Source: Cyclobacterium marinum DSM 745 | GTDB lineage: Bacteria > Bacteroidota > Bacteroidia > Cytophagales > Cyclobacteriaceae | Assembly: GCF_000222485.1 (NCBI RefSeq) | Contig: NC_015914.1 | Location: 2,924,501-2,988,500, forward strand | Reading direction: 5' to 3' | Length of the DNA stretch: 64,000 nt | Part shown: positions 35,460 through 44,747 of the stretch, piece by piece | How positions within the stretch are numbered: position 1 is the first letter of the stretch | Layout of the letters: each line of letters starts with the position of its first letter | Notes under the pieces: model-generated | Seen by the model: only the letters and a program-made list of their open reading frames with translations | Database searches by the model: none | Told to the model about the DNA's origin: nothing | Program-made: the position numbers and the translations under genes

Positions 35460-36800
35460 TTAATTCCCTCTTCTACTACTGCTACTACCTACACTTCTCG
35501 ATGATCCTCCTGAGCTCCTTGGAGCACTATAGGAAGATGAAGAACGTGAAGGTGAAGAATAAGTGCTTGATCTGCTAGGGGTAGTAGATCTTTGGTATGT
35601 TGATGTATTGGTTCTTGTGCTTCTGTTATAAGAAGGTGAAGAACTTCTTGTAGATCTTGATGTTCCGTATTGAGACCTGCTATTGCTAGATGAACCACTG
35701 TAGGTTCTTGATCTGCTGCTAGAAGGTGCTGTTGTTCTATAAGTACTATTGGTGTTTCTGCTAGTACCATAGCTGCTTCTTGTTGAAGTGTTTCCGGACC
35801 TGTTCATGGCCGGACTATTAATGTTTCTTCTTGAAGGAGCTGCGGAAGCAGAGTTGTAATAGTCATTTTGAGACCTGCTAAACGAGTTGCTTGTAGCAGT
35901 TGATCGATTTCTAGAAACTGCACTTGCACTATTTGACATGGCATCTCTTCTTGCTGATGCTCTGGAAGCAGTAGGGCTTGCAATACTTCTACTTCTGGTA
36001 GATGTTGCAGCATTGGCTAATGAAGATGATCTGTAAGGTCTTGCTCCTTGTACAATGTTTCTCCTGTTGGCTTCAGATCCCCCAGGTAGAACTACTACTG
36101 TAGGATAATAACCGAAGCCACGTCCATAATAGCCAAATCCGGATCTTAAACCATAAGCCATGTAAGGATCATAATAGCCAAAACCACCGCCGTAATAAGG
36201 GTTTCCAAAGCCAAAACCTAAAGACAAACCAAATCTTGGCATTAACCCAAAGCCTGAGGTAAATCCAAATCCAGGGCTAAAGAATGGGTCATAATAACCC
36301 AAGCCTCCAAAACCGTAATAAGGATTGTACATGCTTCTCATCATCATGGAAGACATTCCAAATCCCATCATTGGGTTCATGAAATAATTATTGGTTACAG
36401 AACCACTTCCATTAAAATTTGAGTAATTGTCGTAGGCGTTTATATTTGGATCATCCGTCCCAAATTCTGTTTGACCTTCCGAGTCATCAAAATAAACGGT
36501 TGATTCTTCTGCAGCTGGTACTGCTGAACTTTGGTATTTAGCTATATATTCCGGGTTGACGTTCTTGGCGGAAAAGTTTTCTACCTCTCCGTCAATATCG
36601 CGGATTTGTTCAATTTCCTTAAAGTTTTCCGGATTATTATTACTTACGGCGTATTCAGTTGCAATTCTTGCATCTGAAGCCATAAAGTACAAATTGTCGA
36701 CTTCCCCGCCCATGTTGCTGGCTTGGTAGCTGGTGCTACAGGCCGCAAGGCCTAAAATCGCAAATGCACCCATTGTCCGAATTGGATTGAAATTAATCAT
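35460..36800 (-). CDS. Low-complexity lipoprotein: acidic, Gly/Phe/Tyr-rich and Ser/Arg-rich segments
   Basis: A lipoprotein signal (MINFNPIRTMGAF...LAAC, lipid Cys near residue 21) precedes three unlike blocks, so I start it at 36800; a start at 36824 adds eight residues. An acidic Asn/Asp-containing part covers about 25-115. A Gly/Phe/Tyr/Pro-rich part (about 130-240) has near repeats such as GLGYYDPFF, GFGYYDPYM and YYGRGFGYYP. A Ser/Thr/Arg/Ala/Asn-rich tail follows for 200 residues with many SRS, RST and TSR words. No known fold is evident. The composition suggests an intrinsically disordered or adhesive/amyloid-like surface protein. Several overlapping frames are open here because of the biased composition and I do not regard them as genes. 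Confidence 0.75.
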   Translation of the reverse strand: MINFNPIRTMGAFAILGLAACSTSYQASNMGGEVDNLYFMASDARIATEYAVSNNNPENFKEIEQIRDIDGEVENFSAKNVNPEYIAKYQSSAVPAAEESTVYFDDSEGQTEFGTDDPNINAYDNYSNFNGSGSVTNNYFMNPMMGFGMSSMMMRSMYNPYYGFGGLGYYDPFFSPGFGFTSGFGLMPRFGLSLGFGFGNPYYGGGFGYYDPYMAYGLRSGFGYYGRGFGYYPTVVVLPGGSEANRRNIVQGARPYRSSSLANAATSTRSRSIASPTASRASARRDAMSNSASAVSRNRSTATSNSFSRSQNDYYNSASAAPSRRNINSPAMNRSGNTSTRSSYGTSRNTNSTYRTTAPSSSRSRTYSGSSSNSRSQYGTSRSTRSSSPSYNRSTRTNTSTYQRSTTPSRSSTYSSPSRSSSSYSAPRSSGGSSRSVGSSSSRRGN

Positions 36801-36869
36801 ATTGATATTTAGTTTATTCCTCACCTACTATATACGAGGATTTAGCAAGAGGGTTATCATTTTTTAATT

Positions 36870-36877
36870 TATATTTG
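36870..36877 (+). promoter_or_regulatory. Possible -7 box upstream of proS
   Basis: TATATTTG fits the Bacteroidota -7 consensus TAnnTTTG, 56 bp before proS. No good -33 TTTG is found 19-20 bp upstream, so support is limited. Confidence 0.3.
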
Positions 36878-36932
36878 TCACAAATCACGATTCTAAGATA
36901 AAGAGTTTTTTTATTACAACAAAGAAATAATA

Positions 36933-38414
36933 ATGAGTAAAGGTTTACCGAAACGTAGTGAGGATTATTCCCTGTGGTACAATGAATTGGTTAAAAGAGC
37001 GGACTTGGCTGAAAATAGTGCCGTGAGGGGCTGTATGGTGATTAAACCATATGGTTTTAGTATATGGGAAAAAATGCAGGCAGAGTTAGATCGAATGTTT
37101 AAAAAAACAGGACATACCAATGCTTACTTCCCATTATTTATACCGAAATCCTTTCTATCCAAAGAAGCGAGTCATGTGGAAGGCTTTGCCAAAGAGTGCG
37201 CAGTAGTGACTCATTATCGCTTGAAAACAGATGATTCAGGAAAAGGAGTCATTGTTGACCCGGAGGCCAAACTTGAAGAAGAATTAATCGTTAGGCCTAC
37301 TTCTGAAACGGTAATTTGGAGTACCTATAAAAACTGGATTCAATCTTATAGGGATTTACCTTTACTTATTAATCAATGGGCCAATGTGGTCCGTTGGGAG
37401 ATGCGAACTCGACTTTTCTTGAGGACTGCAGAGTTTTTATGGCAAGAAGGCCATACTGCCCACGCTACTAGGAAAGAAGCTGAAGAAGAAACATTGCAGA
37501 TGATGAATGTTTATGCTGATTTTGCAGAGCGTTTTATGGCCATGCCTGTTATAAAAGGGGTGAAAACCGAAAGCGAAAAATTTGCCGGGGCTGAGTCTAC
37601 CTACTGTATTGAAGCCATGATGCAGGATGGAAAAGCACTTCAGGCCGGTACTTCCCATTTTTTGGGGCAAAATTTTGCCAAGGCTTTTGATGTGAAGTTC
37701 GCTACCAAAGAAGGTGGCTTAGACCATGTATGGGGTACCAGTTGGGGGGTAAGTACTCGATTGATGGGAGCCTTAATTATGGCGCACTCTGATGATAAAG
37801 GTTTGGTATTGCCTCCAAAATTGGCACCCATCCAAGTAGTGATTGTTCCAATTTTTAAGAGTGAGGAAGAACTTGCGCAGATTAGGGTAAAAGCACTGGA
37901 AATAGTAGATCAATTGGATGAAATAGGGATTTCTGTGAAGTTTGACGACAGGGATACCTACAAGCCCGGATGGAAGTTTGCAGAATACGAACTTAAAGGA
38001 GTGCCTTTAAGACTAGGTATTGGGCCAAGGGATCTCAAAAATAATACTGTTGAAATGGCCCGTAGGGATGATTTTTCTAAAACACTGGTGAATTTTGAGG
38101 AAGAGGATTTGATTGGTAAAATCAAAGAAACACTTGATGAAATTCAATCCAGCATTTATCAGAAAGCCAAATCTTTTACCGAGGAAAAAACTACAGCTGT
38201 GGACAGTTGGGAAGAATTTGTTGAAACATTAAACAATAAAGGAGGTTTTGTGGCTGCGCATTGGGATGGGACAACCGAAACTGAGGATAAAATTAAAGAA
38301 AAAACAAAAGCTACCATTCGGTGCATTCCTCTGGATCAGGAAGAAGAAGATGGTGTGTGTATACTCACCGGAAAACCATCTAAAGGCAGGGTTTTATTTG
38401 CCAAAGCTTATTAA
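36933..38414 (+). CDS. proS: Prolyl-tRNA synthetase (ProS type 3)
   Basis: This class II aminoacyl-tRNA synthetase charges tRNA-Pro. At 493 aa and without the editing insertion it is the eukaryote/archaeon-like type. Motif 2 is in [26 protein letters not shown], motif 3 in [20 protein letters not shown]. The anticodon-binding domain ([10 protein letters not shown]...) and the C-terminal ProRS-C zinc-type domain (ending RVLFAKAY) follow. It is complete and monocistronic, followed by a strong terminator. Confidence 0.97.
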   Translation: MSKGLPKRSEDYSLWYNELVKRADLAENSAVRGCMVIKPYGFSIWEKMQAELDRMFKKTGHTNAYFPLFIPKSFLSKEASHVEGFAKECAVVTHYRLKTDDSGKGVIVDPEAKLEEELIVRPTSETVIWSTYKNWIQSYRDLPLLINQWANVVRWEMRTRLFLRTAEFLWQEGHTAHATRKEAEEETLQMMNVYADFAERFMAMPVIKGVKTESEKFAGAESTYCIEAMMQDGKALQAGTSHFLGQNFAKAFDVKFATKEGGLDHVWGTSWGVSTRLMGALIMAHSDDKGLVLPPKLAPIQVVIVPIFKSEEELAQIRVKALEIVDQLDEIGISVKFDDRDTYKPGWKFAEYELKGVPLRLGIGPRDLKNNTVEMARRDDFSKTLVNFEEEDLIGKIKETLDEIQSSIYQKAKSFTEEKTTAVDSWEEFVETLNNKGGFVAAHWDGTTETEDKIKEKTKATIRCIPLDQEEEDGVCILTGKPSKGRVLFAKAY

Positions 38415-38754
38415 GTTATTGAATTGAAATGATGTTTTAGCTGATTTCAAATTAGGTAGGCTGAAACTTCCCGGGTTTTGACAAATCAAAAGTCACACAT
38501 TGTGCTTGTTGTCAAAACCCGTTTTTTTATTGTTGATTTTAAAATGGGTAGCCACGATAGATAAATGGAAGATTAAAAGAAATTAATAATTGGTCATTAA
38601 CAATTTATCATTATCATTTCTCATGAACTTTTTAGGTATAAGTAATAGAATGACAAATGATTCATTTCATTAAGCTTTCTATTGTTATGAAATCTTGTAA
38701 TTTTACAGAAAGCTTATCGAAACGAGTATGGATTGGCTTTTTAAAATGTAATTC
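38415..38754. other. Intergenic region between proS and nfeD
   Basis: This 340-bp AT-rich region holds the proS terminator (38472-38528). The remainder must contain the nfeD-floA promoter; I saw no consensus -7 box. No ORF of note or RNA family was recognised. Confidence 0.5.
38472..38528 (+). terminator. Intrinsic terminator after proS
   Basis: The perfect 13-bp stem CGGGTTTTGACAA (38472-38484) and TTGTCAAAACCCG (38509-38521) has a 24-nt loop and is followed by seven T (38522-38528). It sits about 60 bp after the proS stop. Confidence 0.85.
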
Positions 38755-39216
38755 ATGGATTGGTTGATACTATTAAGTTTAATCGTTTTCGGTGCACTTT
38801 TGATAATGCTCGAGGTTATTTTTGTTCCAGGAACGACAATCATTGGGATATTAGGCTTGGTTTTCACTGCACTTGGTATCTTTCACGCATTCAGTAATTT
38901 TTCGGCGACCATTGCATACGGAGTTCTTTTGGCCTCTGGAGCAATAAATATTGGGTTTATCATATATGGGTTTAAATCCGGCGTTTGGGATAGGTTTGCA
39001 CTAAAGAGCACGGTTGAGGGGAGGACCTATGATGACCGTTTAATAGGTCTTGAAGTGGGGCAAAAAGGAGAAACGATTTCAGACTGTAAACCTTATGGGA
39101 AGATAATAATAGGAGATAAAATTTATGAGGCCAAATCGCAAGGAGGCTTTATTTCTTCCAAGACAAACATCACGATTACTAAAATTGAAAACAATAAAAT
39201 CATCATAAAACCTTAA
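38755..39216 (+). CDS. NfeD-like membrane protein (short form)
   Basis: This 153-aa protein has about three membrane helices (4-24, 28-50 and 54-75) and a small C-terminal beta-rich domain of the OB type (from about 85, with VGQKGETISDCKPYGKIIIGDKIYEAKSQGG). It lacks the N-terminal ClpP-like protease of the long NfeD form. NfeD proteins pair with flotillins, and here it lies 3 bp before floA. The role is probably membrane microdomain organisation; specifics are unproven. Confidence 0.88.
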   Translation: MDWLILLSLIVFGALLIMLEVIFVPGTTIIGILGLVFTALGIFHAFSNFSATIAYGVLLASGAINIGFIIYGFKSGVWDRFALKSTVEGRTYDDRLIGLEVGQKGETISDCKPYGKIIIGDKIYEAKSQGGFISSKTNITITKIENNKIIIKP

Positions 39217-39219
39217 ATT

Positions 39220-40233
39220 ATGGATATTTCAAATTCAGTATTAATATTGGTTGCAGCTTTTGGCGGACTGATAATATTTTTTGTTTTCCTCTACTTCGTT
39301 CCTGTAAATCTTTGGATTACAGCCATCTTTTCAAACGTGAAAGTTGGTCTATTGGAATTGGTAGGTATGCGGATTCGAAAAGTGCCACCGGGAGTCATTG
39401 TCAATTCTTTGATTACAGCCACCAAAGCAGGCTTAAACCTTACCACCAATGACCTGGAAACGCACTTCCTTGCAGGAGGTAATGTGCCCAATGTGATAAG
39501 GGCTTTGATTTCTGCAGACAAGGCCAATATCAGCCTTTCCTTTAAACAAGCTACCGCCATAGACTTGGCAGGAAGAGATGTTTTTGAAGCAGTACAGATT
39601 TCTGTTAATCCAAAAGTAATTAACACGCCGAATGTAGCAGCTGTTGCTGCAGATGGAATCCAGCTTATCGCCAAAGCGAGAGTAACGGTACGGGCAAACA
39701 TTGCCCAGCTTGTTGGTGGTGCAGGTGAAGAGACCATCTTGGCAAGGGTAGGAGAAGGAATCGTTACCTCTATCGGTTCTGCTCAGAATCATAAAAGTGT
39801 GTTGGAAAATCCAGACAAGATTTCTAAGCTAGTATTGGAGAGAGGGTTGGATGCAGGAACTGCTTTTGAGATTTTATCTATCGATATTGCAGATATTGAT
39901 GTAGGGTCAAATATTGGTGCCAAACTACAAATTGACCAGGCTACAGCAGACCTCAAAGTAGCGGAAGCAAGGGCAGAAGAAAGAAGAGCAATGGCTGTGG
40001 CCTTGGAGCAGGAGATGAAGGCCAAAAACGTGGAAATGAGAGCCAAAGTTACTGAAGCTGAATCTGAAGTTCCAAAAGCTATTGCCGATGCCTTCAGAAC
40101 AGGGAACCTTGGTGTGATGGATTATTATAAAATGGAAAATGTAAAATCTGATACCAGTATGAGGGATTCAATTGCTAAATCCGATGAAAACAAGTCTTCG
40201 GACAGGTCTCGCGGAAACGATAAAAATAAATAA
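39220..40233 (+). CDS. floA: Flotillin-like protein FloA
   Basis: This 337-aa SPFH-family scaffold of membrane microdomains has an N-terminal membrane hairpin (about 6-30), then the SPFH/PHB domain with [20 protein letters not shown] helical, Ala/Glu-rich region (about 235-290, [25 protein letters not shown]) with the flotillin repeat pattern follows. The last residues are charged ([11 protein letters not shown]). It is the downstream gene of the nfeD-floA pair. A bidirectional hairpin separates it from the convergent WG-repeat gene. Confidence 0.94.
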   Translation: MDISNSVLILVAAFGGLIIFFVFLYFVPVNLWITAIFSNVKVGLLELVGMRIRKVPPGVIVNSLITATKAGLNLTTNDLETHFLAGGNVPNVIRALISADKANISLSFKQATAIDLAGRDVFEAVQISVNPKVINTPNVAAVAADGIQLIAKARVTVRANIAQLVGGAGEETILARVGEGIVTSIGSAQNHKSVLENPDKISKLVLERGLDAGTAFEILSIDIADIDVGSNIGAKLQIDQATADLKVAEARAEERRAMAVALEQEMKAKNVEMRAKVTEAESEVPKAIADAFRTGNLGVMDYYKMENVKSDTSMRDSIAKSDENKSSDRSRGNDKNK

Positions 40234-40261
40234 AAAAAAGGGCGTTAAGCCCCTTTTTTTT
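40232..40261. terminator. Bidirectional terminator between floA and the WG-repeat gene
   Basis: The sequence has an A run, GGGC, a GTTAA loop, GCCCC and a T run (40232-40261). The short stem is flanked by A on the left and T on the right, so it can end both floA (plus) and, overlapping its stop codon at 40245, the WG-repeat gene (minus). Confidence 0.75.
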
Positions 40262-41828
40262 GCTTTTTTCTTTTCTTCAATTCCTTTTTACTTAAAACTT
40301 CAGGGACTTTTTCTGTCTTACTTTTTGCCAATACTTTTTCGTTTTTCTCGTCAAATAGAATGGAGGTATAAAAAAGAGGTAATTCAAAATCCCCATTTTC
40401 TTTTATAACGCCATACTTATCTCCTTTTCTTACTAGGATTTTGTCTTTGGCTTCTCTTCTAATTTCTTCATAAACAGGATGGCTAATGATTGTTCCGTCA
40501 GGTTTAGCTAGTCCAAAGAGACCATTGTTCTCCAATAGATAATAGCCATCCGAGGTTCGGCTAATTCTTTGCAAGGGGCCATCAATCATAGAAGTTCCAC
40601 TTTTATTGATTAAATCATATTTCCCCTCTGCTTGGACTATAGCTACCCCTTCTTTGAAGGCTCCTGCTGAGCTGTATTCATAGGGGATGACCAAAGCTTG
40701 ATGGTGGTTAATATAACCCCATTTAGTCCCCAACTTTACACTTGCCATGCCCTCAGAGAAAACGGAAACTTGGTCAAAGTTGGGTGCTATAAGTGTGTCT
40801 CCACTGGCATTGATAAAGCCAAATCCATCTCCTATTTGAGCGCCATAGGCACCTTCATTTCCGGGGAATATTCCATTGGCAGTTTTATTTGGCTTTACTT
40901 CCCACTGCCCTTCTTTATTTAAAAGACCGGTAGTCCCATCCCTGAAATGTACATTGAAGAAATCTCCCGATTTCCTCACTGAATCCATGCCGACAATATC
41001 TAATAAAATGCCATCATTTTTCATTATACGCCTTAACTTGCCATGAATGTACTCCACCATCACTTCGTTTTCTATACTGATTCGGTGAAAGCTATTGTAC
41101 CTAATATCAGCACTCGTCGACAAGGCGTTGATCAGTAGGTACTCATTGCTGTTTTTGGCGTAGAAATAATTTTCTTCTAAGTGGGTTAATTCATCAATTA
41201 CCGGCTTAAGAATGTATTTCCCTTCAGTATTGATTAACCCAAACCCTGAGGCTTCCTTGGCTACAATTACATCAGTAGAGGGATCTGTAAGGGAAATAAA
41301 TTTGTGATCAGGATCTTCTGAAAGTGGTAAGCTATAGCTTCCATCACTATTTTTTGCGATTACTTGTCCATTTCTAGCGATCCTTGCTGAAATGAAATTA
41401 CCAATGGAACTGGTAGCTCTTTTGCCCCTATCATAAACAAAATATTCCTCCCCCTTTCTTCCAAGTAAAAGGGTATAATAAGATTGGATTTCATCGTATG
41501 TGGCGGGAAGAACCTGTTCACCATATTCATGTAAGGCACCAAATTTCTCATTGTTCTTAATGATAATCCAAGGTTCTAGAAATTGATAAAGGGAGGCACC
41601 TTCAATATTTGTAAAGGGTTCATAATTGGCATCTAAAAAAGCCAAATCATTGTCAGCGACATTGATTCTAAGGCTGTTGCCAAGCAAGAATATTTCTCCC
41701 TCTGCAAGCTTTTTTTCTAGATGAAAGTTGTTGTCAAATACCTCCCAAGTTTGAGGATAAGCAAAGCCTGTAGATAAAAAGGTGAATAATAGAGGAATAA
41801 AAAATTTCAATAGGTGTAATTTGCGCAT
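40245..41828 (-). CDS. WG-repeat protein, exported
   Basis: This 527-aa protein begins with a signal peptide (MRKLHLLKFFIPLLFTFLSTGFA). The body is a series of WG repeats, each like GFINASGDTLIAPNFDQVSVFSEGMASVKLG and YDLINKSGTSMI; about nine to ten units are recognisable between 50 and 500. The last 15 residues are strongly basic (KKELKKRKKQKKGA). WG repeats form solenoids with poorly known ligands. A periplasmic or surface binding role is inference. No operon partner is visible. Confidence 0.88.
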   Translation of the reverse strand: MRKLHLLKFFIPLLFTFLSTGFAYPQTWEVFDNNFHLEKKLAEGEIFLLGNSLRINVADNDLAFLDANYEPFTNIEGASLYQFLEPWIIIKNNEKFGALHEYGEQVLPATYDEIQSYYTLLLGRKGEEYFVYDRGKRATSSIGNFISARIARNGQVIAKNSDGSYSLPLSEDPDHKFISLTDPSTDVIVAKEASGFGLINTEGKYILKPVIDELTHLEENYFYAKNSNEYLLINALSTSADIRYNSFHRISIENEVMVEYIHGKLRRIMKNDGILLDIVGMDSVRKSGDFFNVHFRDGTTGLLNKEGQWEVKPNKTANGIFPGNEGAYGAQIGDGFGFINASGDTLIAPNFDQVSVFSEGMASVKLGTKWGYINHHQALVIPYEYSSAGAFKEGVAIVQAEGKYDLINKSGTSMIDGPLQRISRTSDGYYLLENNGLFGLAKPDGTIISHPVYEEIRREAKDKILVRKGDKYGVIKENGDFELPLFYTSILFDEKNEKVLAKSKTEKVPEVLSKKELKKRKKQKKGA

Positions 41829-41940
41829 TTTAACTCAATTTAGGGGTGAAAGTAAAAAGAAATTACAGCTTTCACAATAAAAGAAATGAGGCATTTAAAT
41901 TGCCTGTTAAAAAGAAATGATTCTATGAAAAGGGATTAAT

Positions 41941-43224
41941 TTAGTGATTGGCTTTTTTGGCTTCCTCTTTTTCCAAGTCAAAAAGATCATTGATGATATC
42001 AATCATTTCTTCCGCTTGATCGCGTTTGCAGGCAGCTCTAAGTTGTACCACAGGTACTTTTAGGATTTTCTGCATCATGCTTTTGGTGATTTTGTCAATA
42101 ATCTCAAATTGTTGACCATCAGCGTCAGCCTTTTTGAGGTATCTTTCAAGCTCTTCTTTTCGGATTTGCTCCAAGCTATTTTTAAGCTTATTGATGGTAG
42201 GTGAAACCATCATTTCTTTTTTCCAGTCGTAAAACTCTTTGATGTTGTCTACGATGATGTTTTCCACCTGAGGAATGGCTGCCTTTCTTTTACTTAATGT
42301 TTCAGTTGCTTTGCTTCGAATATTGTCCACATTGTATAATAGGACTCCGGGAAGATCTTCTACAGCTGTTTCTATGCTCCTTGGGACAGAAAGGTCTACA
42401 AGTAATTTATAACTTTTTATATTAAATTTACTGATTAACTCTTTGCTGATTAAGGGTTCCGGCATGGCTACTGATGAAATAATCACATCAGCATCTTCCA
42501 TAGCCTCATAGCATTTCTCGAAAGGGATGGCTTCAAAATTGTACTCAGCAGCCAATTCTTGGGCCTTAGAAAAAGTACGATTGGCAATTTTAATTTGCGC
42601 ATCCCCTAAGTAAACCAAGTTTTTGGCAACATCCTCACCAATTTCTCCTAAACCAACCAATAGCACTCTGGGTTGATGGGTATTGGAAGTAAGTTCTTCG
42701 ATTAATTCTACTGCCGCATAAGAAACAGAAGCAGCCCCATCCCTAAAAGCCGTTTCTTGAACAACCTTTTTATTGGTAAAGAAAATAGTGTGCATCAGCC
42801 TATGCAGGAAAGGCCCTGCCATGTCCATATCTACCGCCGTTTGGTAAGAACGCTTTACTTGATTTGAGATTTGCATATCTCCGATTACCTGAGCTTCCAA
42901 GCCCATGGCCACCCTGAATAGGTGGGAAATAGCAGCTTTGTCATCATGGTAGATGTCAAAATACTCCAGATATGAAATGGTGTCCACCAAGCCTTTTTCA
43001 AGACCTACGAGTTTGATGATCTCAGTAGATAGGTCTAGCTCGTGGCTGTAATAGATCTCCGTTCGATTGCAGGTAGACAAGATTAAGGTGTCTGTCAAAC
43101 TAAAAAAATCTCTCAATTTACCCAATAAAGAGCGTACCGCTCCTTCATCCAAAGATACTAACTCCCGGATTGCTACAGGTGCATTCTTAAATGAGAGACT
43201 TAATGCTTTAAACTTTGACTGCAT
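41941..43224 (-). CDS. hemA: Glutamyl-tRNA reductase
   Basis: This enzyme of the C5 haem pathway reduces glutamyl-tRNA to glutamate-1-semialdehyde. It has 427 aa. The catalytic Cys is C52 in STCNRTEIYY, the middle domain has GEIGEDVAKNL for NADPH binding, and SVAMPEPLISKELI follows. The C-terminal helical dimerisation region is Lys/Glu-rich. It is complete. A minus-strand -7 box (43243-43250, TAAATTTG) lies 19 bp upstream, without an obvious -33. Confidence 0.96.
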   Translation of the reverse strand: MQSKFKALSLSFKNAPVAIRELVSLDEGAVRSLLGKLRDFFSLTDTLILSTCNRTEIYYSHELDLSTEIIKLVGLEKGLVDTISYLEYFDIYHDDKAAISHLFRVAMGLEAQVIGDMQISNQVKRSYQTAVDMDMAGPFLHRLMHTIFFTNKKVVQETAFRDGAASVSYAAVELIEELTSNTHQPRVLLVGLGEIGEDVAKNLVYLGDAQIKIANRTFSKAQELAAEYNFEAIPFEKCYEAMEDADVIISSVAMPEPLISKELISKFNIKSYKLLVDLSVPRSIETAVEDLPGVLLYNVDNIRSKATETLSKRKAAIPQVENIIVDNIKEFYDWKKEMMVSPTINKLKNSLEQIRKEELERYLKKADADGQQFEIIDKITKSMMQKILKVPVVQLRAACKRDQAEEMIDIINDLFDLEKEEAKKANH

Positions 43225-43407
43225 AGCAACAACTTTCAGCTACAAATTTATTATAGAATTGGGACGAAATGAATTAATTCATCAAAGGGAATTCAATTTA
43301 TAATGCTTCTAAATAAAATAGACCTTTTTTCTTTCCCAATACAACAATGCTATTTTTTGGAATAACATTCCATAATTGTTAATTTATGTTGGGAAAGGAG
43401 GAAAAGT

Positions 43408-44118
43408 ATGCTAGAACAATGGTTTTATAGACTCAAATCTTATTTGGGATTCAGTCGAAGAGAAATGCGGGGCTTCGTATTTGTGATCCCATTGCTCGCA
43501 TTGTTGTATGCTGTTCCCTATTTTATTGAAAGATATAACCGTTCTGTTTCACAAGCCCTTTACCTGGAATACATTGCCAAGAACAAAGCCTTCTTTTCTT
43601 CTGAACCTTCTTTTACTAAAGTTTCTCAGGACGAAAAGTCCAAGCAATCTAAAGGGAGTAAAGAAAAAGAAAGCGCTAAAATTTCTTCCTCGAAACTTAT
43701 AAAACCTTCTAAACCGGTATTCAATCAATTAAGCTTTGCTGATGTATCAGCGATAGAATTACAAATGGTGCAGGGTGTAGGTCCTGTATTGTCTGCACGG
43801 ATTAGTGAATATCGAGATAATTTAGGGGGCTTTCATAAACCGGAGCAACTTTTAGAAGTGTATGGAGTAGATGCAGCGTTGGCTGAAAAGATTTATGCTA
43901 CTTTTACCTTTAAGCCGGAAATAACCAGCAAAATTAATATCAATCAAGCCGATTTCAAGCAATTGATCAAACATCCGTATATAGATTATGGAGCCACCAA
44001 AGTGATTTTGGCGTATAGGAACCAGCATGGAGCATTTGGGTCGGCTGAAGATCTACTGAAGATCAAGATTTTTAACCAGCCTTGGGTGGATAGAGTTTCC
44101 CCTTACCTTAGTTTCTGA
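43408..44118 (+). CDS. ComEA-like helix-hairpin-helix protein
   Basis: This 236-aa protein has one N-terminal membrane helix (about 22-40, FVFVIPLLALLYAVPYFI). A charged low-complexity stretch (70-100) with Lys/Ser/Glu follows, then helix-hairpin-helix DNA-binding motifs: ELQMVQGVGPVLSARISEYRD and ININQADFKQLIKHPYIDYGATKVILAYR. It resembles ComEA/psbU-type proteins that bind DNA at the membrane. A natural-uptake role is possible but no competence genes are nearby. Start chosen at ATG 43408. Confidence 0.85.
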   Translation: MLEQWFYRLKSYLGFSRREMRGFVFVIPLLALLYAVPYFIERYNRSVSQALYLEYIAKNKAFFSSEPSFTKVSQDEKSKQSKGSKEKESAKISSSKLIKPSKPVFNQLSFADVSAIELQMVQGVGPVLSARISEYRDNLGGFHKPEQLLEVYGVDAALAEKIYATFTFKPEITSKININQADFKQLIKHPYIDYGATKVILAYRNQHGAFGSAEDLLKIKIFNQPWVDRVSPYLSF

Positions 44119-44172
44119 TTTTATTATTGTAATTGTGTTTTGCCTTCTAGTTTTTTGTGGGAAATTTATGTC

Positions 44173-44655
44173 ATGAAAGATTTGGTTGCGCAATTGTCTG
44201 AGGTGACTCTGAATTTACCTTCCTACACGATGAATATCGAAAAGGGCGATCAGGGTAAATATTTTGTATTTGACCCGATAAGGAAAAAAAAATTATTATT
44301 AACTCCAGAGGAATGGGTAAGGCAACACATTACTCATTACTTGGTTGAGCACATGAAGTATCCAGGAAGTTTGATTTCATTGGAGAAAGGCCTTAAATAC
44401 AATGCCCTTCAAAAGCGGTTTGATATTTTAGTACTTGACAGGTCGGGAGCTTCTTTTTTTCTAATTGAATGCAAAGCACCGGACGTAAAATTGAGTCAAA
44501 GAACTGTCGAGCAAGTTTGTGTTTACAACAATAAATTCAATGCCCCTTATATCTGTATCAGCAATGGCAGGATGCATTTTTGTCTCAAAAAGGACTTACA
44601 AACGGGTAAATACTCCCAAATTAGCCATTTCCCGGAATTTGAACAGAATCAATAG
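44173..44655 (+). CDS. Stand-alone type I restriction HsdR N-terminal-domain protein
   Basis: I start this at the ATG at 44173 (MKDLVAQLSEV); a TTG at 44140 would add 11 residues. The 160-aa protein matches the HsdR_N type PD-(D/E)xK nuclease-like domain: D84 in RFDILVLD, then E99 and K101 in FFLIECKAP, with QVCVYNNKF and ISNGRMHFCL. No helicase motor, HsdM or HsdS is present, so it is not a working restriction system. Orphan copies of this type are common in Bacteroidota and of unknown role. Confidence 0.82.
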   Translation: MKDLVAQLSEVTLNLPSYTMNIEKGDQGKYFVFDPIRKKKLLLTPEEWVRQHITHYLVEHMKYPGSLISLEKGLKYNALQKRFDILVLDRSGASFFLIECKAPDVKLSQRTVEQVCVYNNKFNAPYICISNGRMHFCLKKDLQTGKYSQISHFPEFEQNQ

Positions 44656-44685
44656 ATTTAAACAACTGATTTATGACAATTAATG

Positions 44686-44715
44686 TGACCTTAGTCATGT
44701 TATTTGCTAAATTTG
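44686..44715 (+). promoter_or_regulatory. Fnr-like palindrome overlapping a promoter of the Crp/Fnr gene
   Basis: The exact palindrome TGAC-CTTA-GTCA (44686-44697) precedes a perfect -7 box TAAATTTG (44708-44715) and covers the place where the -33 box should be. The regulator gene starts 33 bp later. It resembles the E. coli Fnr pattern TTGAT-N4-ATCAA. Autoregulation is inferred. Confidence 0.45.
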
Positions 44716-44747
44716 TCAAGTATCTTTCAAAAAAATATGGGCTGATT

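Noticed and set aside
35489..36013. Two minus-strand ORFs (93 and 69 codons) in another frame of the low-complexity lipoprotein
   Set aside because: They arise from the biased codon content of the Ser/Arg-rich tail. The lipoprotein frame has a signal peptide and a complete length.
41886..41907. Short AGGCA/TGCCT inverted repeat downstream of hemA
   Set aside because: The five-base arms and the poor T run are too weak to call a terminator.
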